Source of the DNA: an uncultured Paenibacillus sp.
GTDB taxonomy: Bacteria; Bacillota; Bacilli; Paenibacillales; Paenibacillaceae
Direction of reading: 5' to 3'
DNA: 29,175 nt
Assembly (NCBI GenBank): GCA_937895345.1
Contig: CALAWP010000096.1
Coordinates: forward strand, 1-29,175
Made by a program: the position numbers and the translations under genes. Position 1 is the stretch's first letter. The number at the start of each line of letters is the position of its first letter. The notes beneath the pieces were generated by a model. The model was given only the letters and a program-made list of their open reading frames with translations, made no database searches and was not told the origin of the DNA. Shown piece after piece: positions 1 to 7,393 of this stretch.

Positions 1-331
1 CCTTCAGCAGCACGTTGTAGCGCGGGTGATGCTGCTTGATCAGGTTGCACTCGAGAATGAGCGCCTCCATGTTGCTGGACGTCACGATAAATTCGAAATC
101 GCGGATTTCCGACACGAGACGCTGCGTCTTGCCGTCATGGCTGCCGTTAAAATAAGAGCGGACGCGGTTTTTGAGCACCTTCGCCTTGCCGACGTAAATG
201 ATCGTCCCCTCGCCGTTCTTCATCAGGTAACAGCCCGGCTTATCCGGCAGCAGCGCCAGCTTGTGGCGGATATTGTCCTTGAAGCTTGCGGGCTCCCCCG
301 AGCCTCCGTATTCCTTAGTCCCATCGTTCAT
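1..331 (-). CDS. uvrC: Excinuclease ABC subunit UvrC, N-terminal part (runs off window)
   Basis: Incision subunit of UvrABC nucleotide excision repair, which makes the 3' cut through its GIY-YIG domain. Only about the first 110 codons are present; the gene continues past position 1 on the minus strand. The translation carries the start of the GIY-YIG domain, with PDKPGCYLMKN, then IIYVGKAKVLKNRVRSYF and a later LILECNLIKQHHPRYN, all typical UvrC landmarks. The ATG at 331 is preceded by GGAGG at 8-base spacing. The start overlaps the 3' end of the upstream lysR-type gene by 17 bases, so the two are probably co-transcribed. Family assignment is firm; completeness cannot be judged. Confidence 0.93.
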   Translation of the reverse strand, partial: MNDGTKEYGGSGEPASFKDNIRHKLALLPDKPGCYLMKNGEGTIIYVGKAKVLKNRVRSYFNGSHDGKTQRLVSEIRDFEFIVTSSNMEALILECNLIKQHHPRYNVLLK

Positions 332-1313
332 GTTCCATACCTCCGAAACCAGCTTGCGGTTCTATTCGACATTGTAGCACATTGTCCGGCGGATTGGGTC
401 GCTCTTCTTCCCGCGCTCCCGTCGTTCGCAGAAACGTATGGCGGATATATTCGATAAAGACGCGAACCTGCTGCGTCAATTGCTCTTCCTCGCGGTATAC
501 GAGGCAAATGTTGCGACGGTTTATATATTGCGGAAGGCTGCGCATCGCCAGCTCTCCGGCTTCGACCTCGCGGAGGACGCTGCGCCGCGGCAGCACTCCT
601 ATGCCGATATTGCATTTGATCGCTTCCTTGATCGTCTCGATCGCGCCAAGCTCCATGACCGAGTGCCAGGCGAGTCCCGCCTGACCCGCCCATTGCTCCG
701 ACAGCGTTCTCGAGGTCGAGCCCGTCTCATGCAGCAGAAACGTCTCCTCCCGCAAATCGTCCACCTCGACCTTATCCCGCGCCGCCAGCCGATGGTCCGG
801 CGACAGCAGCAGCATCAGCTCGTCGGCCATGATCGGCTCTATGGCCACTCCGGGCTCTTCGGCATCGCCAAGCGACACGATGCCCGCGTCGATCTCGTAT
901 TTGCGCAGCATCTGCAGCACGCTTTCCGCCTTCTTGACCGTCAGCGTCAAACGGACGCTGGGGAACAGCCGTTGAAATTCGGCCAAATACGGCGGCAAAA
1001 AATAAGTGGCGGGCGTGTAGCTGGCGCCGAGCTTCAGCTTGCTGAAGCTTTGCTGCCGGCGCTGCTCCATCAGCTCCCGCGCCTCGTCCATCAACGAGAC
1101 GATGCGCCTGGCGTACGGCAGCAGATCGGCGGCGCAATCGTTCGGGCGGAGGCTGCGGGCCTGCTTGTGGAACAAGGGCAGTCCGAGCTCCTCTTCGAGC
1201 TTGCGCAAATGAAAGCTGACCGTCGGCTGCTTCAGCCCCAGCTTGTCCGCCGTCTCCGCCAGCGTCTTTCCGGAGCATACCTCCAGCAATATTTTCAACT
1301 GTTGGACATTCAT
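315..1313 (-). CDS. LysR-family transcriptional regulator
   Basis: A 332-residue LysR-type regulator. The N-terminal winged helix-turn-helix is at about residues 1-60 (MNVQQLKILLEVCSG, then KQPTVSFHLRKLEEELGLPLF), followed by a linker helix and a periplasmic-binding-like effector domain. The ATG at 1313 is chosen because it starts the canonical HTH and has GGGAG upstream; an in-frame ATG at 1334 adds seven unconserved residues. It is divergent from an ABC importer operon starting at 1490, the usual arrangement for a LysR regulator and its target. A perfect 7-3-7 inverted repeat lies in the spacer of its own promoter, suggesting autoregulation. The effector is unknown; an organic phosphorus compound is only a guess from the neighbouring phosphatase. 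Confidence 0.9.
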   Translation of the reverse strand: MNVQQLKILLEVCSGKTLAETADKLGLKQPTVSFHLRKLEEELGLPLFHKQARSLRPNDCAADLLPYARRIVSLMDEARELMEQRRQQSFSKLKLGASYTPATYFLPPYLAEFQRLFPSVRLTLTVKKAESVLQMLRKYEIDAGIVSLGDAEEPGVAIEPIMADELMLLLSPDHRLAARDKVEVDDLREETFLLHETGSTSRTLSEQWAGQAGLAWHSVMELGAIETIKEAIKCNIGIGVLPRRSVLREVEAGELAMRSLPQYINRRNICLVYREEEQLTQQVRVFIEYIRHTFLRTTGAREEERPNPPDNVLQCRIEPQAGFGGMEHERWD

Positions 1314-1353
1314 CGCGCACCGACTCCCGCACATCTTTTAAGGTTCTGTCCAT

Positions 1354-1382
1354 AGTATAGATTTTATCTATAAAATGATCAA
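1354..1382 (-). promoter_or_regulatory. Predicted sigma-A promoter of the lysR-type gene
   Basis: Read on the minus strand there is a -35 TTGATC (1382-1377) and a -10 TATACT (1359-1354) with a 17-base spacer. The spacer holds most of the inverted repeat at 1356-1372. Confidence 0.6.
1356..1372. promoter_or_regulatory. Candidate LysR operator (T-N11-A, perfect inverted repeat)
   Basis: TATAGAT-TTT-ATCTATA is a perfect 7-base inverted repeat with a 3-base centre and includes a T-N11-A core, the general LysR box form. It overlaps the -10 of the lysR promoter and lies about 120 bases upstream of the divergent importer operon, so one bound regulator could repress itself and activate the importer. 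Assignment to this particular regulator is inference from position. Confidence 0.55.
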
Positions 1383-1489
1383 TAACAATAGAACATATTT
1401 AACAATATCTCGATACCCGGTTAACGCCCGTCTTACAAACCGCTGTTAAAGTGGAACAGAGCTTATTAATCGATGATGGAGGGAACACA

Positions 1490-2602
1490 ATGAACACAAT
1501 TTTGACGCAATATCGCCGCCTGGGCTTGCTGCTCGCGGCCGGGCTTATGCTTTTGCTTGCCGCATGCGGAGGCACCGGAGGCAGCGGTTCGTCCGGCGCC
1601 GGCGGCGCGAAGCCGACGGAAGCTCCGAACACCGAACAGCCTGCGGAGACGGAACAGGCCGAGATTCTGGATGAAGGAACGCTGACCGTTTATTTGAACG
1701 ACTTCGACGAAATGATCGGGCCGATGTTCGAGGAAGCGACCGGCTACAAGGTGGACCTCGTGTCCGGCAACGGCGCCGAAATTATGTCCCGTATCGAAGC
1801 GGAGAAAGGCAATCCGCACTGGGACGTCGTCTGGATGGACGCTATGCCGTCGATCTACGGACTCGGCCAGAGCGGCCAGCTGCTGGAAGGGTGGACGCCC
1901 GACAACGCCGCGCACATCTCCGATGCAATGAACGGCTACGTGCCCGAGCAAAAATGGTTTTATCCGACCGGCGCGCATGCCGCAGGCGTCATTGTTTACA
2001 ATACGAATGAGCTGACGGCGGAGCAAGCGCCGAAATCGTGGTCGGATCTCACCGATCCGGCTTACAAAGACATGATCGGCATGGCCGATCCGGCCATCGC
2101 GGCGCCGGCTTACCCGTTCGTCGCATATTTCTTCCAAAGTCTTGGCATGGACGAAGCGAAAACTTATTTCGAAACGCTGATGAACAACGGCCTTCGCGTC
2201 TACCCGAAAAATCCGAACGTCGTCAGCGCGCTCACTTCCGGCGAAATCAAAGTTGCCGCGCTGCAGGAAAGCAACGCCTACAAAATGAAGCTGGCCGGCG
2301 AGCCGATCGAAATCGTCTGGCCGGAGGAAGGCGCTCCCGCATCGGTTCGCGTCGCCGGCATTCAGAAAAACACCAAAAATCCGAACGCGGCCAAAGCGTT
2401 TGTCGAGTTTGTGCTCGATCCGAAGACGCAGCAAGCGCTGCTGGACAAAGGCGAAGAAAGCTTCTTCGAAGCGGCGGCCAAAGATGTAGCCGAGAAGCCG
2501 GAGCGTTCCGCGGACGCCAAGCTGAACGCCGCCGAAGCGGCTTGGGCGTCGGAGCACGAAGCCGAAATCAAGCAATGGTTCGCGGACAAGTCGGTTAAGT
2601 GA
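1490..2602 (+). CDS. ABC importer substrate-binding lipoprotein (Fe3+/2-aminoethylphosphonate-type)
   Basis: A 370-residue extracellular solute-binding lipoprotein. The N-terminus has a lipoprotein signal peptide with the lipobox LLAAC (Cys26) and then a Gly/Ser/Pro/Glu-rich linker before the family-1 binding fold (LTVYLNDFDEMIGPMFEEAT, VVWMDAMPS, GVIVYNTNEL). The ATG at 1490 has GGAGGG 6-7 bases upstream; an upstream in-frame ATG at 1451 lacks a ribosome site and would spoil the signal peptide. It is the first gene of an operon with a fused permease, an ATPase and a phosphatase. This family includes iron(III), thiamine and 2-aminoethylphosphonate binders, and the sequence alone does not settle which. 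The downstream phosphatase makes a phosphorus-containing ligand plausible. Confidence 0.85.
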   Translation: MNTILTQYRRLGLLLAAGLMLLLAACGGTGGSGSSGAGGAKPTEAPNTEQPAETEQAEILDEGTLTVYLNDFDEMIGPMFEEATGYKVDLVSGNGAEIMSRIEAEKGNPHWDVVWMDAMPSIYGLGQSGQLLEGWTPDNAAHISDAMNGYVPEQKWFYPTGAHAAGVIVYNTNELTAEQAPKSWSDLTDPAYKDMIGMADPAIAAPAYPFVAYFFQSLGMDEAKTYFETLMNNGLRVYPKNPNVVSALTSGEIKVAALQESNAYKMKLAGEPIEIVWPEEGAPASVRVAGIQKNTKNPNAAKAFVEFVLDPKTQQALLDKGEESFFEAAAKDVAEKPERSADAKLNAAEAAWASEHEAEIKQWFADKSVK

Positions 2603-4287
2603 AGATGATGCAGCGAAGCCGGGACCGGCTTGGATGGCCGGTCAGTCTCATCCTGTTCGTACTTGTGCTCTACCCCTTGGCGGCAGTCATGATCCAGGTG
2701 CTGCTGCCCGGGGTTTTCTTCGGCAACTGGCAGCTCGGCGACCTGAGCCTGCTGCTGGACGTATTTCATCGGCCGTTATGGCAAAAATCTTTGGAAAACT
2801 CGCTGCTGCTCGGCATCGGCACGACCGTGCTCGGCACGCTGCTGGGAGGCTGTCTCGCCATGCTGCGGGCCAGCTGGTCGTTCCCTACGGCCAAACTTTT
2901 GGACGCCTCCGTCTGGCTGCTGCTTATCACTCCTTCCTTTATTTTGGCGCAAGGATGGGTGCTGTTTTCCGCCGGCAACGGCTTGGCGGCCCATGTGCTC
3001 GGGTGGAATTGGGTCGCCTCCGCCGTTTTTCAGCCCTCGGGGCTGATCGTCATCATGGCGCTGAGCAAGTTTCCTTTCGCTTATCTGAGCGTGCACGCCG
3101 CCATGGAATGGAAGGTCGACCAGCTGTCGCAAGCCGCGCGGCTGTCGGGCGCTTCGCCGCTGACCGTATGGCGCACCATTCAGGCGCCGCTGCTGCTCCC
3201 GGCTTTCCTGGCCGGAGCGGCGCTCGTCTTTATGGACGCGATCGGCGATTTCGGTCTTCCCGCTTCGATCGCCGCCGTCTATAAATTTCCGACGCTGCCG
3301 TATTCGATCTACTCGGCGATTTATACGTCGCCGATCCGCTTCGATATGGCGGGAGTGCTGTCCTTTTACCTCGTCGTCCTGATCGGCCTGGCGATGCTGG
3401 TTCAGTTTTACGCCCTGCGCAAATCGCGCTACGACATCTTGTCGGGGCGGGCGGTTCCGTCGGCGCCTAAATCCGCCGGACGGTGGAAGCTGCCGCTGGC
3501 CGCCGGCAACCTGCTGTTTCTGGCCGTCGTCATCGGCATTCCGCTCGGATCGAATGTAATGATGTCCTTCTTCAAAACGCAATCGGGCGGGCTGACCTGG
3601 AGCAATTTGACGCTGCAGCATTACGCCGAGCTGTTTTCCGGCTCGCGGCTGCTGCTGACCGGCCTGTACCGTTCTCTGCTCATTGCGGGCGGAGCGGCGC
3701 TCGCTGGGCTGCTGATCGGCCTGGCCGTCGCCTATGTATTGACTTACTCGCAATTTCGGTTCAAGCGGTGGATCGAGGTCGGTTCGATCGTAACGCTGGC
3801 CGTTCCCGGCGTCGTGCTTGGCATCGGCTATATTTTCGTCTGGAATCAGAAGTGGCTCGAATCCGTCGGTCTGCTGCTGTACGGCAAGCCGTCCATTCTT
3901 GTGCTGGCGGCCGTTGCCGGAGCCATCCCCGTCATTACCCGGATCATGATCGGGGCCATGGCCAAAGTGCCGCATCATTTGCTGACGGCGGCGCAGCTGG
4001 CGGGCGGCTCCTTCGCTTCGCGCGTTCGGCATATTCTCATTCCTCTCATCCGGGGAGCGTTAGTATCGGCCGGACTGGCCGCGTTCGGCGCAAGCGTCTT
4101 CGACCTGGCGGTCAACTCCATCCTGTTCCCGCCGAATTTCATGACGCTGCCGGTCGCCATCAACAAGGCGTTCGAGGATTTGCGCTACGGCTACGCTTCG
4201 GCGGCGACCATCTTCGGTTCGGCCGTCGTCATCCTCATCATATTGACCGCGGAACGGCTGCTGCGGCGAAAGGAGATGGCTTCATGA
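2599..4287 (+). CDS. ABC importer permease, two fused membrane domains
   Basis: A 562-residue inner-membrane permease carrying two binding-protein-dependent transport domains in tandem. Each has its EAA-like loop: LSQAARLSGASPLTVWRTI in the first half and LLTAAQLAGGSFASRVRHI in the second. About twelve hydrophobic segments are visible. The size and fused architecture match the FbpB/PhnU2-type permeases. The GTG at 2599 overlaps the stop of the binding-protein gene (GTGA); an ATG at 2605 is an alternative, and neither has a strong ribosome site, so translational coupling is likely. The 3' end overlaps the ATPase start by four bases (ATGA). Confidence 0.88.
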   Translation: MKMMQRSRDRLGWPVSLILFVLVLYPLAAVMIQVLLPGVFFGNWQLGDLSLLLDVFHRPLWQKSLENSLLLGIGTTVLGTLLGGCLAMLRASWSFPTAKLLDASVWLLLITPSFILAQGWVLFSAGNGLAAHVLGWNWVASAVFQPSGLIVIMALSKFPFAYLSVHAAMEWKVDQLSQAARLSGASPLTVWRTIQAPLLLPAFLAGAALVFMDAIGDFGLPASIAAVYKFPTLPYSIYSAIYTSPIRFDMAGVLSFYLVVLIGLAMLVQFYALRKSRYDILSGRAVPSAPKSAGRWKLPLAAGNLLFLAVVIGIPLGSNVMMSFFKTQSGGLTWSNLTLQHYAELFSGSRLLLTGLYRSLLIAGGAALAGLLIGLAVAYVLTYSQFRFKRWIEVGSIVTLAVPGVVLGIGYIFVWNQKWLESVGLLLYGKPSILVLAAVAGAIPVITRIMIGAMAKVPHHLLTAAQLAGGSFASRVRHILIPLIRGALVSAGLAAFGASVFDLAVNSILFPPNFMTLPVAINKAFEDLRYGYASAATIFGSAVVILIILTAERLLRRKEMAS

Positions 4288-5567
4288 CTACGGCAACGAT
4301 GCCGGAACAAACGCGGAATCATTCGGAAGAAGCGGCCGAAACGGCCCGCTCTCGCAGGGAGGCAGTCCATCCCGAGCGGGAGACGCTGCTGAGCGTACAC
4401 GGCCTGACGAAACAATTCGGAAAGTTTCAGGCGCTCAAGGGGCTGGACTTTGAAATGAAGCGAGGCGAAATTATTAGCGTCCTCGGCCCGTCGGGCTGCG
4501 GCAAGTCGACGCTGCTGCAGCTTGTCGCCGGGCTCCTCCGGCCCGACGGCGGCGAAATCCGGCTGAACGGAGAGGTAATCGCCTCGCACCGGGGGATGCT
4601 GCCGCCGGAGAAGCGCGGCGTCAACATGGTATTCCAAGACTATGCGTTATGGCCGCATCTGTCGGTGTTCGACAACATCGCCTACGGCTTGAAGAGGCAG
4701 CGGATGGCGCGGGGCGAAATGAAACGGCGCGTCGCGGAGCTGCTCGAGCTGCTGCAGCTGAGCGGACTCGAGCAGCGGCTGCCGCCGCAGCTGTCCGGCG
4801 GTCAGCAGCAGCGGGTAGCCATTGCCCGGGCGCTGGCGACGCAGCCGAATCTGATGCTGCTCGATGAGCCGCTCTCCAACCTGGACATGCGGCTTCGGGT
4901 CGAAACGCGCACCGAAATGGCCTATTTGTTCCGCCGGCTCGGCAGCAGCGTATTTCACGTGACGCACGACCCCGAGGAGGCGTTCGCCATGGCCGACCGG
5001 CTGCTCATTATGCGAGACGGCCGGATCGATCAGATCGGCGCGCCGGAGCTCGTGTTCAAGCGGCCGGCCAGCCGATGGGCCGCCTCGCTGATGGGCGCCA
5101 TCAACAGCCTGCGGGGCGAATACGCCGGTGCGGCCGATGACGGCGCGCCGCTGGTTCGCGTCGGCGGCTTGCTGCTGCGCGGCGTCCTGCCTCCGCAGGG
5201 CGGCCGGCCGGCGGTCGGCGCCGCCGTCGCGGTCATGTTCCGGCCGGAGGATATCGCGGCGGTACCGGACGGCGGCGATTCGGCAGGCGGGTCTGTCGAC
5301 GGTTTCGGCGGCATGTCCGTTTCGCCGCCGGATGATATTGCCGGTGCGGCCGGCGGCTTTCCGCACAGCGGCGGCTTGCGCAATGTTCTTCCGCTCGTGA
5401 GGGAGCATTGCACGTTCGAAGGCAACCGCTGGCGGTCGCTGGCCGCGACGCCTTGCGGGCAGCGGTTCTACTTGCTGCAGCACGGCGAATTTCCGGAAGC
5501 CCTCCGTTTCGAAGCGTCGATCGCGCCCGACCGGACATATATTTATCCCATCGAAGAAGAAAGGTAG
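4284..5567 (+). CDS. ABC importer ATP-binding protein
   Basis: A 427-residue ATPase of the importer. Visible are Walker A GPSGCGKST (68-76), signature LSGGQQQR (170-177), Walker B LMLLDEPLS (190-198) and the switch His in FHVTHD (about 228). The C-terminal TOBE-like region is interrupted by a Gly/Asp-rich stretch of roughly 45 residues, which looks like a low-complexity insertion. The first 35 residues are also non-conserved and charged. The ATG at 4284 is preceded by AAAGGAG at 8 bases and overlaps the permease stop, so the three genes form one tight operon. The stop lies only 9 bases before the phosphatase start. Confidence 0.92.
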   Translation: MTTATMPEQTRNHSEEAAETARSRREAVHPERETLLSVHGLTKQFGKFQALKGLDFEMKRGEIISVLGPSGCGKSTLLQLVAGLLRPDGGEIRLNGEVIASHRGMLPPEKRGVNMVFQDYALWPHLSVFDNIAYGLKRQRMARGEMKRRVAELLELLQLSGLEQRLPPQLSGGQQQRVAIARALATQPNLMLLDEPLSNLDMRLRVETRTEMAYLFRRLGSSVFHVTHDPEEAFAMADRLLIMRDGRIDQIGAPELVFKRPASRWAASLMGAINSLRGEYAGAADDGAPLVRVGGLLLRGVLPPQGGRPAVGAAVAVMFRPEDIAAVPDGGDSAGGSVDGFGGMSVSPPDDIAGAAGGFPHSGGLRNVLPLVREHCTFEGNRWRSLAATPCGQRFYLLQHGEFPEALRFEASIAPDRTYIYPIEEER

Positions 5568-5576
5568 TCGATTGCA

Positions 5577-6461
5577 TTGCAAAGCCAACATGCCGCCGGA
5601 GAAGCATCCCGGCTGCTCGTCATCTCGGATATACACGGCCATGCGCAAGGAGCGGAGATGCTTCTGCGTATGGCCGGCTACCGGCCGGAACGCGACCGGC
5701 TCGTGCTGCTCGGCGACTACGTCGATGCAGGCGATCCGGCTACCTGGGATGCTCTTGCCTACGTTCGCCGGCTCGTTCAGCACGGCGCCGCCGCGCTTGC
5801 GGGCAACCAGGAGCTGAAGCTGCTTGCGCTTTGCGGAGGCGGCGGTGCGGCTTCGACAGCTTGCCGGAACGGCCTGCCGGAGCCGGAAGCCTGGGTTCGG
5901 CCCTGGCTGCACAACCTGCCGCTTTATTTGGATACGCAGCATTATTTGTTCGTGCATGCCGGCATCCGGCCAGGCATCGCGCTCGACCGGCAGTCGGCCG
6001 CAGACTTGACCGAAATCCGCGGGCCGTTCCATCATGCCCCGCACGGCTTGAACCGCACGGTCGTGTTCGGCCATACGCCCACCTTCAAGCTGGGCTGCCC
6101 GGGAGGGGAGCCGTGGCTTGCCGACAGGCGGATCGGCATCGATACCGGCGCCAAGCACGGCTGCCGGCTGACGCTGCTGGAGCTTCCGGTGCCTGTGCCG
6201 CCGGAACCTACGCAGCCGACGCGGCCGGAGCGTTCTCAGCTTGCGGCGCCGGACCTTACGCAGCTGACGCGGCCGGAGCGCTCTCAGCTTGCAGTGCCGG
6301 ACCTTCCGCAGCTGACGCGGCCGGAGCGTTCTCGACTTGCGGCGCCGGACCTTACGCGTCAGATGCGGCAGGAGCCTGTGCGCCTGCGCGCCTACTCCTG
6401 CTCGACGGCGCCGGCAACGCTTTACGGTGACCGGCAAATTCGCGAATTGCCGCTTCCTTGA
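5577..6461 (+). CDS. Calcineurin-like (PPP-type) metallophosphatase with altered GNHE motif
   Basis: A 294-residue cytoplasmic phosphatase of the PPP/ApaH/PrpE-like fold, last gene of the importer operon. Motifs in order: SDIHG (about 19-23), GDYVDAG, GNQE (76-79), and late VFGHTPTFKLG followed by GIDTGAKHG. The usual GNHE histidine, the general acid of PPP phosphatases, is Gln78 here (codon CAG at 5808), so activity may be low or changed. The start is taken as TTG at 5577: it aligns base for base with the ATG of the paralog at 26101, including a shared upstream GAAAGG-N-AGTCGAT. The tail (about residue 211 on) is a Pro/Arg-rich set of 16-residue repeats absent from the paralog. Substrate unknown; a phosphorylated compound taken up by the importer is possible. 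Confidence 0.82.
   Translation: MQSQHAAGEASRLLVISDIHGHAQGAEMLLRMAGYRPERDRLVLLGDYVDAGDPATWDALAYVRRLVQHGAAALAGNQELKLLALCGGGGAASTACRNGLPEPEAWVRPWLHNLPLYLDTQHYLFVHAGIRPGIALDRQSAADLTEIRGPFHHAPHGLNRTVVFGHTPTFKLGCPGGEPWLADRRIGIDTGAKHGCRLTLLELPVPVPPEPTQPTRPERSQLAAPDLTQLTRPERSQLAVPDLPQLTRPERSRLAAPDLTRQMRQEPVRLRAYSCSTAPATLYGDRQIRELPLP
6207..6350 (+). repeat. Three in-frame 48-bp tandem repeats in the phosphatase tail
   Basis: Units begin at 6207, 6255 and 6303, with a decayed fourth from 6351. Each encodes 16 residues of the form LTQLTRPERSQLAAPD. The high nucleotide identity suggests recent slippage expansion. The tail is rich in Pro, Arg and Glu and probably disordered. Confidence 0.9.
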
Positions 6462-6490
6462 CCGCCATTGAAGTTTCACAAATGGGCTTC

Positions 6491-6520
6491 TTTACAATCA
6501 TTCGGTATTTTGGGTATACT
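6491..6520 (+). promoter_or_regulatory. Predicted sigma-A promoter of yqzM
   Basis: TTTACA (6491-6496) and TATACT (6515-6520) are separated by 18 bases. The -10 lies about 35 bases before the yqzM start, so the small gene need not depend on readthrough from the phosphatase. Confidence 0.6.
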
Positions 6521-6555
6521 AGTGAAAGCAATGGCCTTTCAAGGAGGACGCAACG

Positions 6556-6702
6556 ATGGAAAACGTTAGAGACCCGCGCGAACATTACAACGAGGAACCG
6601 CGCCATGACTTGATGGACGTCGTTTTCGGATTTGGCGGCATGCTCGCATTTATGACCGTCGTATTCGCTGCAGCGGTTATTGTAAAGTTCATCATCTCAT
6701 AA
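6556..6702 (+). CDS. yqzM: YqzM-family small membrane protein
   Basis: A 48-residue protein with a charged N-terminal half (MENVRDPREHYNEEPRHD) and one hydrophobic segment covering about residues 22-46, ending VIVKFIIS. Length, layout and the C-terminal pattern resemble Bacillus YqzM, a small membrane protein of unknown role found in spore-formers. AAGGAGG lies 8 bases before the ATG. It has its own promoter at 6491-6520 and a strong hairpin downstream, so it appears monocistronic. The family call rests on recalled similarity of a very short sequence. Confidence 0.75.
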   Translation: MENVRDPREHYNEEPRHDLMDVVFGFGGMLAFMTVVFAAAVIVKFIIS

Positions 6703-6729
6703 GATCAACGAACGGCCCTAAGTACCTTC

Positions 6730-6759
6730 ACACCGCGCGCAGGCAGCTGCGCGCGGTGT
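6730..6759 (+). terminator. Intrinsic terminator after yqzM
   Basis: A perfect 13-base-pair GC-rich stem (ACACCGCGCGCAG paired with CTGCGCGCGGTGT) with a 4-base loop, followed by a short, weak T run. Confidence 0.7.
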
Positions 6760-7200
6760 TTCGCTGTCCGCATATCGAGGTGTGTCGTATTCTTTTACCC
6801 GCTATTCCGTTCAACCGCAGGCGGTTCGTTCCCTACACCGTTCCACCCTTCTCCCGTTCTCCCGCTGGCAGCTCAATGGCCGCCCCCCGCTACCGCCCCG
6901 CAACTGCACTTTGAACAATGCCTCTCCGCTAACGGTCATGCGGGAAGCTTAGAGCCGCTAATTAAGCAAATGATTCATTCTAACGGTCATACGCGCACCT
7001 TACAACACAATTCGAACAGTAAAATCGGTATTTTCCGGCGTTAAGCCTCTCTCATGTCCATTAAATCCGCTAAATGTTGTTTTAGACGCTCTAAGCTGCG
7101 CTGATGTCCTTTATGACCTCGTCAGACATCCGATCCTTCAACCGCCAGACAGGCGAAACTCGATAAATCCGGGAAAATCCGAGAAATCCCGCAACTAATC
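6760..7200. repeat. Noncoding interval with degenerate repeats
   Basis: No convincing gene on either strand. The motif CTAACGGTCATRCG occurs at 6929-6942 and 6980-6993 (51 bases apart), and looser related phrases (CTCATGTCCATTAAATCCGC, GCTGATGTCCTTTATGAC) follow to about 7115. This resembles eroded copies of an intergenic repeat family, but membership cannot be shown from one window. Confidence 0.45.
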
Positions 7201-7247
7201 AAAAAAGCTCCGCCGCAAGCGGCTTTCGCCGCACACGCACGGAGCTT
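7201..7247 (-). terminator. Intrinsic terminator of the sulfate transport operon
   Basis: Read on the minus strand, AAGCTCCG (7247-7240) pairs with CGGAGCTT (7212-7205), with an internal GCGGC-GAAA-GCCGC hairpin, and is followed by a T tract. It lies about 150 bases after the yezD stop. Confidence 0.8.
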
Positions 7248-7257
7248 ATGGACCCAT

Positions 7258-7311
7258 CTGCTTGAGAAACGAGCGCATCATGCACTGCTTGAGAAACGAG
7301 CGCATCATGCG
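7258..7311. repeat. Two 27-bp direct repeats in the cys operon 3' region
   Basis: Two copies (7258-7284, 7285-7311) differ at one base. They lie between the yezD stop and the operon terminator. They would encode repeated HDALVSQAV on the minus strand, but no ribosome site supports an ORF there. Confidence 0.85.
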
Positions 7312-7393
7312 TCTGCCCGTCAACCAAACGGCGTATGAAGCACTGCTCGCGAACCGAAGCATCATCCATGACCTTGTAAATCACCCGCAACAG

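Noticed and set aside
3483..5567. 694-codon frame running through the permease into the ATPase
   Set aside because: Its first 267 codons lie out of frame within the permease gene and are Arg/Ala-rich shadow sequence; the real ATPase starts at 4284.
4647..6479. 610-codon minus-strand frame opposite the ATPase and phosphatase
   Set aside because: Arg/Gln/Pro-rich translation typical of a GC-rich antisense shadow; the plus-strand genes have clear motifs.
7199..7390. 63-codon minus-strand ORF with HDALVSQA repeats after yezD
   Set aside because: TTG start without a ribosome site; the frame overlaps the operon terminator and its content comes from a 27-bp duplication.
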